A stretch of 64,000 nt of DNA from contig NZ_JBEDYP020000008.1 in NCBI RefSeq assembly GCF_040117685.2, positions 184,760-248,759 on the forward strand. Reading direction: 5' to 3'. Origin of the DNA: Gracilimonas sp040117685. Its GTDB lineage: Bacteria; Bacteroidota; Rhodothermia; Balneolales; Balneolaceae. Positions 51,957 to 59,643 of this stretch are shown here, in pieces (the stretch's first letter is position 1; each line of letters opens with the position of its first letter). The notes beneath the pieces are model-generated. The model was not told the origin of the DNA, made no database searches, and was given only the letters and a program-made list of their open reading frames with translations. The translations under genes were made by a program, and so were the position numbers.

Positions 51957-51968
51957 CTAAGCGAGCGA

Positions 51969-52568
51969 ATGAGCGAAGAAGTACCTTTACGAGATCAGAT
52001 TTTAGAGATAAGCAGGCACTTGTTATATGAAGAAGGATATAAGTCACTGTCGATGCGGAAAATTGCCAAACAGGCGGATGTATCTGCAACCAGTATCTAC
52101 CTCTATTTCGAGAACAAAGATCATCTGCTGCATACACTGATTGAGGAGTCGGTGGAGGATTTAAGCCGGTTCATTGAGAAAAGAGCGTTACCAAAAACGG
52201 ATAGCATTGAGCGGTTTAAAGCCATCACAAAAAGTTATGTGGAGTTTGGGCTTCAGCAACCGGAGAAGTACGAGATCATTTATAAAGTCCGGTCTGATTC
52301 AATGGCGCGTTATCCAAAAGAGAAATTCCGAAAAGCCCGTAGAGCTTACGAGCTGTTGGTGAAAACCATAGAGGAAAGTGTAAGACAGGGACTGATGGAA
52401 GTAGATAAGCCGGTGGTGGCCGCCTATTCGATATGGGCACAATTACACGGCGTGGTTTCGGTTGTCCTCAACAAGAGGCTGGACAGCAGAATCAATCAGG
52501 AACAATTTATTGAGGAATCCATTGAGCATGTGGTGCAGGGATTCCTGATTCGAACAACAGTATCATAA
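51969..52568 (+). CDS. TetR/AcrR family transcriptional regulator
   Basis: 199 residues. The N-terminal HTH is clear: RDQILEISRHLLYEEGYKSLSMRKIAKQADVSATSIYLYF, then ENKDHLLHTLIEE. The ligand domain (about 65-199) is helical (LLVKTIEESVRQGLMEVDKP) and resembles TetR_C domains of fatty-acid-responsive regulators. It starts at an ATG following a GTTAAC palindrome pair. The acyl-CoA dehydrogenase gene begins 13 nt downstream, so it probably senses acyl-CoA and controls that gene. Confidence 0.92.
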   Translation: MSEEVPLRDQILEISRHLLYEEGYKSLSMRKIAKQADVSATSIYLYFENKDHLLHTLIEESVEDLSRFIEKRALPKTDSIERFKAITKSYVEFGLQQPEKYEIIYKVRSDSMARYPKEKFRKARRAYELLVKTIEESVRQGLMEVDKPVVAAYSIWAQLHGVVSVVLNKRLDSRINQEQFIEESIEHVVQGFLIRTTVS

Positions 52569-52581
52569 ATGAGGAACGAAT

Positions 52582-55080
52582 ATGGAAGCGTTAATGGAAT
52601 TTTCAGGTTTTTTCAGTGAAATCCCGCTTTGGGCATCAATAGGGTCAGCAGTCTTGCTGATGCTTTTTTTGGGTTACACCGGAGCCCCGCTTTGGCTGTG
52701 GGCAGTTGCCGGTTATGCTGGTTTGGTTGGGTTGGATGCCCCGATGTGGCTGTACATCACCTATACTGTTTTGGTACTAGTCTTCAACATCAAACCCATT
52801 CGACGGGTAGTGTTGAGTGGTCCGATTATGAAACTGCTGGATGCGTTGAAATTCCTGCCCAAGATATCCGAAACCGAACAAACCGCTATCGAAGCAGGGA
52901 ATGTGTGGGTGGAAGGAGAGTTGTTCTCCGGGAAGCCTGATTTCAAACGTATTCTTGATGAAGATTATCCCGACCTGACCAAGGAAGAGCAGGCGTTTAT
53001 GGATGGACCGGTAGAGAAGCTGTGTGAGATGGTAACCGACTGGGATGTGATGGTTCGAAAAGGATTTACCGATGAAGTATGGGAATTCATGCGAAAAGAG
53101 AAATTCTTTGGGTTGATTGTCCCTAAAAAGTATGGCGGACTAGAATTCTCTGCTACAGCTCACAGCGCGATTGTGGCCAAACTGGCCTCCCGCTGCGGAC
53201 CGTTGGCAACCACGGTGATGGTTCCTAATTCCTTAGGTCCGGCCGAATTGCTTCTTCATTATGGAACTGAAGAACAAAAAGATCATTACCTGCCCAAGCT
53301 TGCATCAGGAGAAGAGATGCCTTGCTTTGGTCTTACAGAAGCAAATGCAGGTTCGGACGCCGGAAGTATGCGCTCGGAAGGTGTGGTCTTCAAAGGGGAA
53401 GACGGTAAGCTGTACCTGCGGATGAATTTTGAGAAACGTTATATCACTCTGGCTGCTATTTCTACAGTGATTGGACTGGCCTTCAACCTGAAAGACCCGG
53501 ACCATCTGATCGGGGAGCAAGAAAACCGGGGCATCACCTGTGCTCTTATTCCCTCTGACACCGAAGGCGTTGTATTGGGTCGCCGACATGATCCGTTAGG
53601 CATTCCGTTTTACAACTGCCCGATTAACGGTAAAGATGTGGTGGTACCTCTGGAGGATGCCATCATTGGCGGAAAAGAAGGAGCCGGAAACGGCTGGCGC
53701 ATGCTGATGGAATCGCTGGCAGTTGGACGGGGAATCTCCCTTCCGGCTCAAAGTGTGGGCGGAGCCAAAGTAGCAACAAGAGCGATCGGAGCCTATACCG
53801 CCATTCGTAAGCAATTTGGTTTAAACATCGGGAAGTTCGAAGGTATTGAAGAGCCGATGGCACGTATCGGAGGCTATACCTACCTGATGGAAGGCGCCCG
53901 GAGATATACAACTGGCGGACTGGACAGCGGACAAAAACCGGCTGTAGTCACTGCCATTGCCAAATATAACTTTACCGAGCTTGGTAGAGAGATTGTCAAC
54001 GACTCAATGGATATTGTGGGAGGAGCCGGAATATCCCGCGGACCCCGAAACATCTTTGCCAGTAGCTACACGGCCATGCCGATAGCCATTACAGTAGAGG
54101 GGGCCAACATCCTTACTCGTACCTTAATGATTTTTGGTCAGGGTGCCATTCGATGCCATCCCTATGCTTATAATGAAATCGATGCACTGATGAACAAAGA
54201 CGTGAAGGCCTTTGATGATAACTTCTGGAAGCATATCGGTCATGTGGCTCGGAATAAATCACGGGCCTTTATGCTGAGTATCACCCGCGGCCGACTGGCA
54301 AGTTCACCGGTAAGCGGACCGGCTGCCAAGTACTTCCGCAAGCTGGCATGGACCTCCGCTTCCTTTGCCTTCTTCGCTGATATCGCGCTGGGATCTTATG
54401 GCGGAGCCTTGAAGATGAAAGAGAAAATTGCCGGCCGCTACGCGGATATTCTGAGCTACATGTATCTTGCTTCCGGCGCCCTCAAACGCTTTGAAGCTGA
54501 AGGAAGAAGAGAAGCCGATCGGCCGTATTTCGAATGGGCGATGGAATACAGCTTCTGGAAAATACAGCAGGCTTTTGAAGGTATCCTTCGGGAAATTAAA
54601 GTACCTGGACTCAGCTGGGTATTTCGCCTGGCCGGAGTATGGGGACGATTAAATCCTATAGGTACCTATCCTTCTGACGAACTCGGACATAAAGTGGCTC
54701 AGGCCATGCAGAAAAGGGGTGAAGACCGCGATCATATAACAGATGGAATATTTCTTCCTAAAGATGAAGAATCCGCCATTGGTCGATATGAGCATACCAT
54801 GGAATTGGTGGAACAGGCATGGCCAAGCTTCAAGAAACTGTATAAAGCCATCAAAGCAAAAGAGCTTCCCAAAGAACCCTATCTCGAAATTGCCGATTTA
54901 GCCGTTGAGAAGGGAGTCCTGACAAAAGAAGAAGGCGAACTGGTCAAGAAAACCGAACAGGCCCGGAATGATGCCATTCAGGTGGATGAGTTTATGCTGG
55001 ATGAGTATATGAATGAAACGCCGACCAAGCCGTTTGGTGATGGGAAGAAGCCGGAAAAAGCTCCCGAGGCGATGGTTTGA
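52582..55080 (+). CDS. FadE-like acyl-CoA dehydrogenase (DUF1974 type)
   Basis: 832 residues. The N-terminus has three hydrophobic segments (SVLLMLFLGYTGAPLWLWAV and following, about 15-70) typical of FadE-type membrane-associated enzymes. The dehydrogenase core (about 140-570) shows LASRCGPLATTVMVPNSLGP, GEEMPCFGLTEANAGSDAGS, GLDSGQKPAVVTAIAKYNF and DIVGGAGISRGPRN. The C-terminal ~250 residues match the DUF1974 region (LGHKVAQAMQKRGEDRDHIT). It performs the first step of beta-oxidation with FAD. It follows the TetR gene by 13 nt and is probably its target. Confidence 0.94.
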   Translation: MEALMEFSGFFSEIPLWASIGSAVLLMLFLGYTGAPLWLWAVAGYAGLVGLDAPMWLYITYTVLVLVFNIKPIRRVVLSGPIMKLLDALKFLPKISETEQTAIEAGNVWVEGELFSGKPDFKRILDEDYPDLTKEEQAFMDGPVEKLCEMVTDWDVMVRKGFTDEVWEFMRKEKFFGLIVPKKYGGLEFSATAHSAIVAKLASRCGPLATTVMVPNSLGPAELLLHYGTEEQKDHYLPKLASGEEMPCFGLTEANAGSDAGSMRSEGVVFKGEDGKLYLRMNFEKRYITLAAISTVIGLAFNLKDPDHLIGEQENRGITCALIPSDTEGVVLGRRHDPLGIPFYNCPINGKDVVVPLEDAIIGGKEGAGNGWRMLMESLAVGRGISLPAQSVGGAKVATRAIGAYTAIRKQFGLNIGKFEGIEEPMARIGGYTYLMEGARRYTTGGLDSGQKPAVVTAIAKYNFTELGREIVNDSMDIVGGAGISRGPRNIFASSYTAMPIAITVEGANILTRTLMIFGQGAIRCHPYAYNEIDALMNKDVKAFDDNFWKHIGHVARNKSRAFMLSITRGRLASSPVSGPAAKYFRKLAWTSASFAFFADIALGSYGGALKMKEKIAGRYADILSYMYLASGALKRFEAEGRREADRPYFEWAMEYSFWKIQQAFEGILREIKVPGLSWVFRLAGVWGRLNPIGTYPSDELGHKVAQAMQKRGEDRDHITDGIFLPKDEESAIGRYEHTMELVEQAWPSFKKLYKAIKAKELPKEPYLEIADLAVEKGVLTKEEGELVKKTEQARNDAIQVDEFMLDEYMNETPTKPFGDGKKPEKAPEAMV

Positions 55081-55242
55081 CTGATAGCTATCAGCTGACA
55101 GTGAACCCAATCCCTGTCCCTTGCCCTCCGGCACATCGTTAAGAATATCGAGGCCATAGAACCGCCGCAGGGTAAGGGGACGCGTTGGTGAGTTGGTAAG
55201 TGGGTTATTCTTCATGGTTTTAAAAAACTATTCGCTGCAATA

Positions 55243-55262
55243 GCGCAAGTGTCCACTTGTGC
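55243..55262. repeat. Short palindromic repeat GCGCAAGTGTCCACTTGTGC
   Basis: CAAGTG-TC-CACTTG core inside GCG/TGC ends; near-identical to the 20-mer at 17231-17250, including the preceding ATA. Confidence 0.7.
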
Positions 55263-55360
55263 GGTGGTAGCTTAGACTATGTTGCTCGTTTTAGGAAACC
55301 CAATTTTTGAGCTCTGATGCACAATGATATTTTAGTTGAATAAAGGTTAGATCCCTTAGC

Positions 55361-55410
55361 TTTCGACCTCTTTCTGTCTTTCTCCTTCGCAAGGAGAAAG
55401 GACTCTTTAG
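55361..55410 (+). repeat. CTCCTTCGCAAGGAG hairpin repeat, copy C
   Basis: Matches the 3' half of the 95-bp repeats (CGACCTCTTTCTGTC, then the CTCCTTCGCAAGGAG hairpin and AAAGGACTCTTT). It is preceded by a related lead (GCACAATGAT...TTAGTTGA) and followed by TAGCATTCT as in copy B. Confidence 0.85.
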
Positions 55411-56170
55411 TAGCATTCTGAACTTTTTAAGTACTGGGTCATCCTGAGCGCAGGATCACTTAATTAAGCTTGGGATAATAGGCGCGAAGGATCTCAACCG
55501 GGAAATGATTGGGATATGAGATCTTCTAACTAAGCTTGGTCCAGCAAAGATCGATTTGTGATGGACCAAGCGACCGATTTGCGAACTATACTGCTCTTAT
55601 CACCCCGTCATCGCGGGCATGGACCCGCGATCTCCTTTATCAATATCCCAAGTTAGGCCAGGAGGTCCCACATCTCCGCTCCGCTTCGTGCGGGATGACA
55701 GGCAAAAAACCAGCTCGATAAGATCCTTCACTCCGCACGCGCTTCGTTCAGGATGACAGGTCTAATTAACATCCCTTATGTCGCAAAGCGGCAATCCCTG
55801 ACGGCATAAGACCCTCGGCTCCACGAAAAGCTTGGTTTGCGCTAACCGGCAACATTAATCTATCTACTCTCAACTTTTGATGCTGACTTGGTTGCCCTGT
55901 CAAGCAAAACCCTATCCCTGTCCCTTTCCCTAACGTTCGCTTGCTTTACGCCGCTCACGCCAGGGCAAGGGAACGCCTTTGGGAGTTGGGAGGCGGAATT
56001 CGGATTGGAATGCGCATGACCGAAGGACGGAGCGAACGATTTACGATGTTTACTTTGATTAAAACCCACAACCCGAAACCCATTCACCCGAATCCTGCAA
56101 CCCTGCAAATACCTCTTTAAATAGAAGGCCAAACTTCGTATCATCATTGCTTAACAAAATTTGGTAGAAA

Positions 56171-57385
56171 GTGAGCGAAGAGAACAATTCAAATCAAGAA
56201 CATGGGGACGACAAGCCGGGTAAGAAAAAAAGCCCGGAAAACTTTCCCATTCAGGAATACCGATTAGTCCCGGCCGACCATGCCTATGAAGGCTATGAAG
56301 AAGATGAAATTGACCTGATCGAACTGGCCAAAACCATTTGGGATAACCGGAAAGTTATTTATCGTTTTGTAGCGGTTGGTGTGGTGCTTGGTGTGGCTGT
56401 GGCTTTGCTTAGCCCTAAGGAATATGTCAGTGATGCCACACTGATGCCGGAATACAGCACCGAAAGTCAGGGAGGAGCATCCAGTTTACTAAGACAATAT
56501 GGTGGACTGATTGGATTGAGCGGAGGAGGAACCTACAACTCTGCCAGTAATGCCATTCGGGTAGACCTTTATCCCAAGATCGTACAAAGCCTGAGTTTCC
56601 AGGATCAGCTGGCCCGGCAACAGTTTTACTTTCCGGATTATGATACAACAACTTCTATTTACAATTATTACTTAGAAGTACAGACACCCGGGGTCTTGGG
56701 CTATATGAAAATGTTCACTGTTGGTCTTCCCGGAACCATAATTGGTGCATTTAAAAGTGAAGAAGAGGCTGTTAGTGCGGGAATCAGTAACCAGGATGAA
56801 ATAGTTGAGCTGACTAAAAATGAAATGGAAGTAATTACTGCTCTTAGATCAAGAGTTTCTGCAAGTCTGGATGAAGAATCGGGAGTGGTTACCGTTCGGG
56901 CTCAAATGTCCAATCCGAAATTAGCGGCAAGTGTAGCTAAATATACTATTGACGAACTGACGGAATACCTGGTGGAGTACCGCACCGAAAAAGTGATTCG
57001 GGATCTCGAGTTTATTGAAGAACAGCTGAATGATGCACGCGAAAGATTCAGGGAAGCTCAACTGGAACTGGCCGACTTTGACGACAGCAATCAGGGGAAT
57101 TTAACAGCCAGAGCACAGACAGAGCGACAAAGACTTCAGTCAGAATACGATATTGCCTTTAACCTTTACAATTCACTAACCCAGCAATTCGAAGAAGCCA
57201 AACTAAAAGTACAGGAAGAGACTCCTGTTTTTAAAGTGCTGCAACCGGTGCAGGTACCGGTTAATGATGAAACCAGCGGGGCTATGGTGCTGATCGTTTT
57301 TGTAATGCTGAGTGGAATCGCTTCTATTGGATGGATATTTATTCGGCAGTTTTTGGCTTCTAATCCTTTTGGTGGGGAGTCCTGA
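56171..57385 (+). CDS. Wzz-type polysaccharide chain-length determinant
   Basis: 404 residues from a GTG start. A charged cytoplasmic N-terminus (about 1-58) precedes membrane helix 1 (VIYRFVAVGVVLGVAVALL, about 60-80). The periplasmic Wzz domain contains KEYVSDATLMPEYST and coiled coils (EFIEEQLNDARERFREAQLE). A conserved PVFKVLQPVQVP segment leads to helix 2 (VLIVFVMLSGIASIGWIFI, about 378-396). It sets the length of O-antigen or capsule chains. No tyrosine-kinase domain is fused. It is isolated by repeat-rich DNA on both sides but lies just ahead of the polysaccharide locus. Confidence 0.92.
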   Translation: MSEENNSNQEHGDDKPGKKKSPENFPIQEYRLVPADHAYEGYEEDEIDLIELAKTIWDNRKVIYRFVAVGVVLGVAVALLSPKEYVSDATLMPEYSTESQGGASSLLRQYGGLIGLSGGGTYNSASNAIRVDLYPKIVQSLSFQDQLARQQFYFPDYDTTTSIYNYYLEVQTPGVLGYMKMFTVGLPGTIIGAFKSEEEAVSAGISNQDEIVELTKNEMEVITALRSRVSASLDEESGVVTVRAQMSNPKLAASVAKYTIDELTEYLVEYRTEKVIRDLEFIEEQLNDARERFREAQLELADFDDSNQGNLTARAQTERQRLQSEYDIAFNLYNSLTQQFEEAKLKVQEETPVFKVLQPVQVPVNDETSGAMVLIVFVMLSGIASIGWIFIRQFLASNPFGGES

Positions 57386-57799
57386 TCTCGCGATGCCGCG
57401 AAGCCCTGAACGGCTGCGCTTTTGTATCGGAAGAGAGTTTAGCTGTCAGCTGACAGGCCAGCTATCAGTAAACCCAATCCCTGTCCCTTGCCCTACGGCA
57501 TATCGATAGGAATAGTGATGACTTTGGCTACCGCCGCAGGGTAAGGGAACGCCTTGAAGAAATTGGCGACGGGTAATAACCTTCTAACTTTAAAATATGC
57601 CGTCTTTGCGAGGAGAGAAGATTGCTGAATGCAAGTTTGGGTTGGATAACGACGAAGCAATCTCCGGGAATAAGGTTGGGACATCCAACAACGCCATCTG
57701 CCGATGACAGCCAAAAAAACGCAGATCAAGGAGATCCTTCACTCCGACCCGAATACTCGGGACTGCGTTCAGGATGACATGGAGCTAAGTAAAAGCCTC

Positions 57800-57885
57800 A
57801 TATGCCGCAAAGCGGCAATGCCTTGCGGCATAAAAACCGAAGATTCACGAAAGGCCTCGTTGCCCCAGCCGGCAACATCAACCGA
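57800..57885. repeat. GCCGCAAAGCGGC repeat block, copy 2
   Basis: TATGCCGCAA pairs with TTGCGGCATA to form a 10-bp stem. The next 50 nt (cacgaaaggc, then gccggcaacat) match the tail of the block at 55776-55857 in the same order. Confidence 0.75.
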
Positions 57886-57977
57886 TTAACTTTCAAATTC
57901 CCATTGATCGTGTAAAATATCCTGCGTATTATTGAGTAGTATTTTTACTCGCTATGCCGCAACGTGGTTGCGAGCGA

Positions 57978-58124
57978 AATTCAAAATGAAAAATTTAAAA
58001 TGGGGTATCAGCTGTTACAGGGGTATCAGATCTTTGGTACCATATAGATGAAGTACTCAGCATTGATCATCATAACCACACCGACACCCATTTTTAATTT
58101 TGAATTTTAAATTCTTAATTCCCG
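57978..58124. repeat. AT-rich inverted repeat pair framing about 80 nt
   Basis: A left arm AAATTCAAAATGAAAAATTT and following AAAATGGGG is mirrored by a right arm CCCATTTTTAATTTTGAATTT, with imperfect pairing over about 25 nt. The enclosed DNA has no recognisable gene. It lies immediately upstream of the regulator gene that opens the polysaccharide locus. Confidence 0.65.
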
Positions 58125-58134
58125 CCAGGGCCCA

Positions 58135-58659
58135 ATGTTAGACACTCTCATACAATCCAAAACCCGACTGAAGCTTCTGCTTCGCTTCTTCCTGAACCCC
58201 GATAGCAGTGCGTACCTGCGCGGACTGGCGGATGAATTCGATGAAAGCACCAACTCGGTGCGGGTGGAATTAAACCGCTTTGAAGAATCCGGGCTGATTG
58301 AAGGGCACAAAGAAGGGAACAAGAAAATGTACCGCGTAAACCGAAAGTTCCCTATGTTTGACGAGCTTCAGAAAATTGCCTTTAAGCATTTTGGGATTGA
58401 TCAGATCATAGAGCAGATTGTAGAGAATTTGGGGGATGTACATGCCGTCTATTTAACCGGCGATTTAGCCAGGGGTTTAGAAACCAACATAGTGGATGTA
58501 ACCATGATAGGGGATGATATTGACACTCAGTATCTTGCAATGCTGGTTGAGAAAGCAGAAAAACTTATCGCACGAAGAATTCGAACCCTGGTTTATGAGC
58601 CAAATGATAAAATTGAAATAGAAGAACCGAAACTGTTGATTTTCGGGGAAGGGGTATAA
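58135..58659 (+). CDS. Winged-helix / degenerate nucleotidyltransferase-domain regulator
   Basis: 174 residues. The winged-helix domain (about 1-70) reads LIQSKTRLKLLLRFFLNPDS, with SAYLRGLADEFDESTNSVRV as recognition helix region, then LIEGHKEGNKKMYRVN. The C-terminal domain (about 80-174) is an MNT-like nucleotidyltransferase fold (DVHAVYLTGDLARGLETNIV), in which the usual GSxxxGxxxxxSDxD catalytic signature is altered. Such regulators often precede Bacteroidetes polysaccharide loci; this one starts 9 nt before the epimerase gene. It may control that locus. Confidence 0.8.
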   Translation: MLDTLIQSKTRLKLLLRFFLNPDSSAYLRGLADEFDESTNSVRVELNRFEESGLIEGHKEGNKKMYRVNRKFPMFDELQKIAFKHFGIDQIIEQIVENLGDVHAVYLTGDLARGLETNIVDVTMIGDDIDTQYLAMLVEKAEKLIARRIRTLVYEPNDKIEIEEPKLLIFGEGV

Positions 58660-58668
58660 CTATTATTT

Positions 58669-59643
58669 ATGAAAGAAAATAAAAAAAATATCGTTGTTAC
58701 AGGTGGTGCAGGATTTATAGGCAGCCATTTGATAGATCGGTTGCTAACAGAAGGTAATACCATTACCAATATTGATAACTTCGATCCCTTCTATGATGAG
58801 ACTATAAAGCGAAAGAATATAAAGGGCCATTTAGAATACGATACGTATTCCCTTCATGAAGTGGATATAAGAGACAAAGAAGCCCTTGATGAAGCTATCT
58901 CGAATACTGCAGATGTAATTGTACACTTAGCTGCCAAAGCCGGAGTGCGGCCATCTATTGCGGACCCTATTGCCTACCAGGAAGTGAATGTAGCGGGAAC
59001 ACAGAATATGTTGGAAGTAGCCCGTGAAAAAGACATTAAACAATTTGTGTTTGCTTCCTCCAGCTCGGTCTATGGCAAAAACCCGAATGTTCCCTGGAAA
59101 GAAGATGATGCCGTATTACAGCCCATCAGTCCTTATGCCAGCACCAAAGTAAGCGGGGAGCTGCTGGGGCATGTATATAGTCACCTTTATGATATCCGTT
59201 TTTTAGCTTTACGATTTTTTACGGTGTATGGCCCTCGTCAACGACCAGATCTCGCTATTCACAAATTTCTGAAGCTGATGAGTGAAGGGAAGGAAATTAC
59301 CTTATACGGAGATGGCTCCACTCGCAGAGATTATACATACATCGATGATATTGTTGATGGTATTATTGCCTCCATTGAATACAATGATTCTATGTACGAA
59401 GTGATCAACCTTGGCAATAACCAAACAGTAGAACTTTTGGAGTTAGTTGAAGCGATTGAACAGGCTTCGGGTATAACAGCTAAGAAAACCTTTGGGCCGG
59501 AGCAACCAGGGGATGTGAAGCAGACTTGGGCGGATGTTAGTAAGGCTGATGAATTGTTAGAGTATGATTCAAGCTATTCAATTAAGAAGGGTTTGAAAGC
59601 ATTTAGTGATTGGTTCAATACTAAAACCTTGATTAGCAAATGA
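58669..59643 (+). CDS. NAD-dependent sugar epimerase/dehydratase (UDP-glucuronate 4-epimerase-like)
   Basis: 324 residues. The extended-SDR Rossmann motif VVTGGAGFIGSHLIDRL is near the N-terminus. The catalytic Ser/Tyr/Lys are in FASSSSVYGKNP and SPYASTKVSGELLG, with the substrate-binding LRFFTVYGPRQRPDLAI. The motifs are close to UDP-glucuronate/UDP-glucose 4-epimerases (CapI/GalE type). It supplies an epimerised nucleotide sugar to the locus. It overlaps the downstream gene by 4 nt. Confidence 0.92.
   Translation: MKENKKNIVVTGGAGFIGSHLIDRLLTEGNTITNIDNFDPFYDETIKRKNIKGHLEYDTYSLHEVDIRDKEALDEAISNTADVIVHLAAKAGVRPSIADPIAYQEVNVAGTQNMLEVAREKDIKQFVFASSSSVYGKNPNVPWKEDDAVLQPISPYASTKVSGELLGHVYSHLYDIRFLALRFFTVYGPRQRPDLAIHKFLKLMSEGKEITLYGDGSTRRDYTYIDDIVDGIIASIEYNDSMYEVINLGNNQTVELLELVEAIEQASGITAKKTFGPEQPGDVKQTWADVSKADELLEYDSSYSIKKGLKAFSDWFNTKTLISK

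Larger units (their letters stand above)
51186..51968. other. Repeat-rich intergenic region with two 95-bp direct repeats
   Basis: 783 nt without a convincing gene. It contains two 95-bp direct repeats (51280-51374 and 51556-51650, two mismatches), a GTCATCC...GAAGGATCT block (51681), a TCATCACGGGCTTAGACC block (about 51797) and a GCTTCGTGCGGGATGACAG block (ending near 51890). This order of blocks recurs at about 55360-55702. The last 30 nt hold a candidate TetR operator. Confidence 0.8.
55081..56170. other. 1.1-kb repeat-rich intergenic region
   Basis: No gene is supported. In order I see: a CCCTGTCCCTTGCCCT...GGGTAAGGG block (55103-55180); the palindrome gcgcaagtgtccacttgtgc (55243-55262); a CTCCTTCGCAAGGAG repeat copy (55361-55410); TCATCCTGAGCG relatives (55438-55494, 55721-55758); a CGCGGGCATGGACCCGCG hairpin (about 55612-55629); a GTCGCAAAGCGGC block (55776-55857); and a third CCCTATCCCTGTCCC block (55906-55976). 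All have relatives elsewhere in the window. Confidence 0.8.
57386..58134. other. 750-bp repeat-rich intergenic region before the polysaccharide locus
   Basis: No gene is supported. Blocks in order: a CAGCTGACAG...CCCTGTCCCTTGCCCT block (57444-57554, related to 55083-55180); a TTTGCGAGGAG...GACGAAGCAATCTCC block (57601-57665) of the widespread CGTCATTGCGAGG family; a TCCTTCACTCC...TTCAGGATGACA copy (57732-57779); a TATGCCGCAA...TTGCGGCATA hairpin (57800-57832) related to 55776; and an AT-rich inverted repeat (57978-58006 with 58088-58124). Confidence 0.8.

Noticed and set aside
55860..56147. 95-codon minus-strand open frame before the Wzz gene
   Set aside because: It runs through the CCCTATCCCTGTCCC repeat block and shows no protein-like conservation.
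57312..57889. Several 60-78-codon open frames in the gap after the Wzz gene
   Set aside because: They are made of dispersed repeat blocks that recur elsewhere in different frames.
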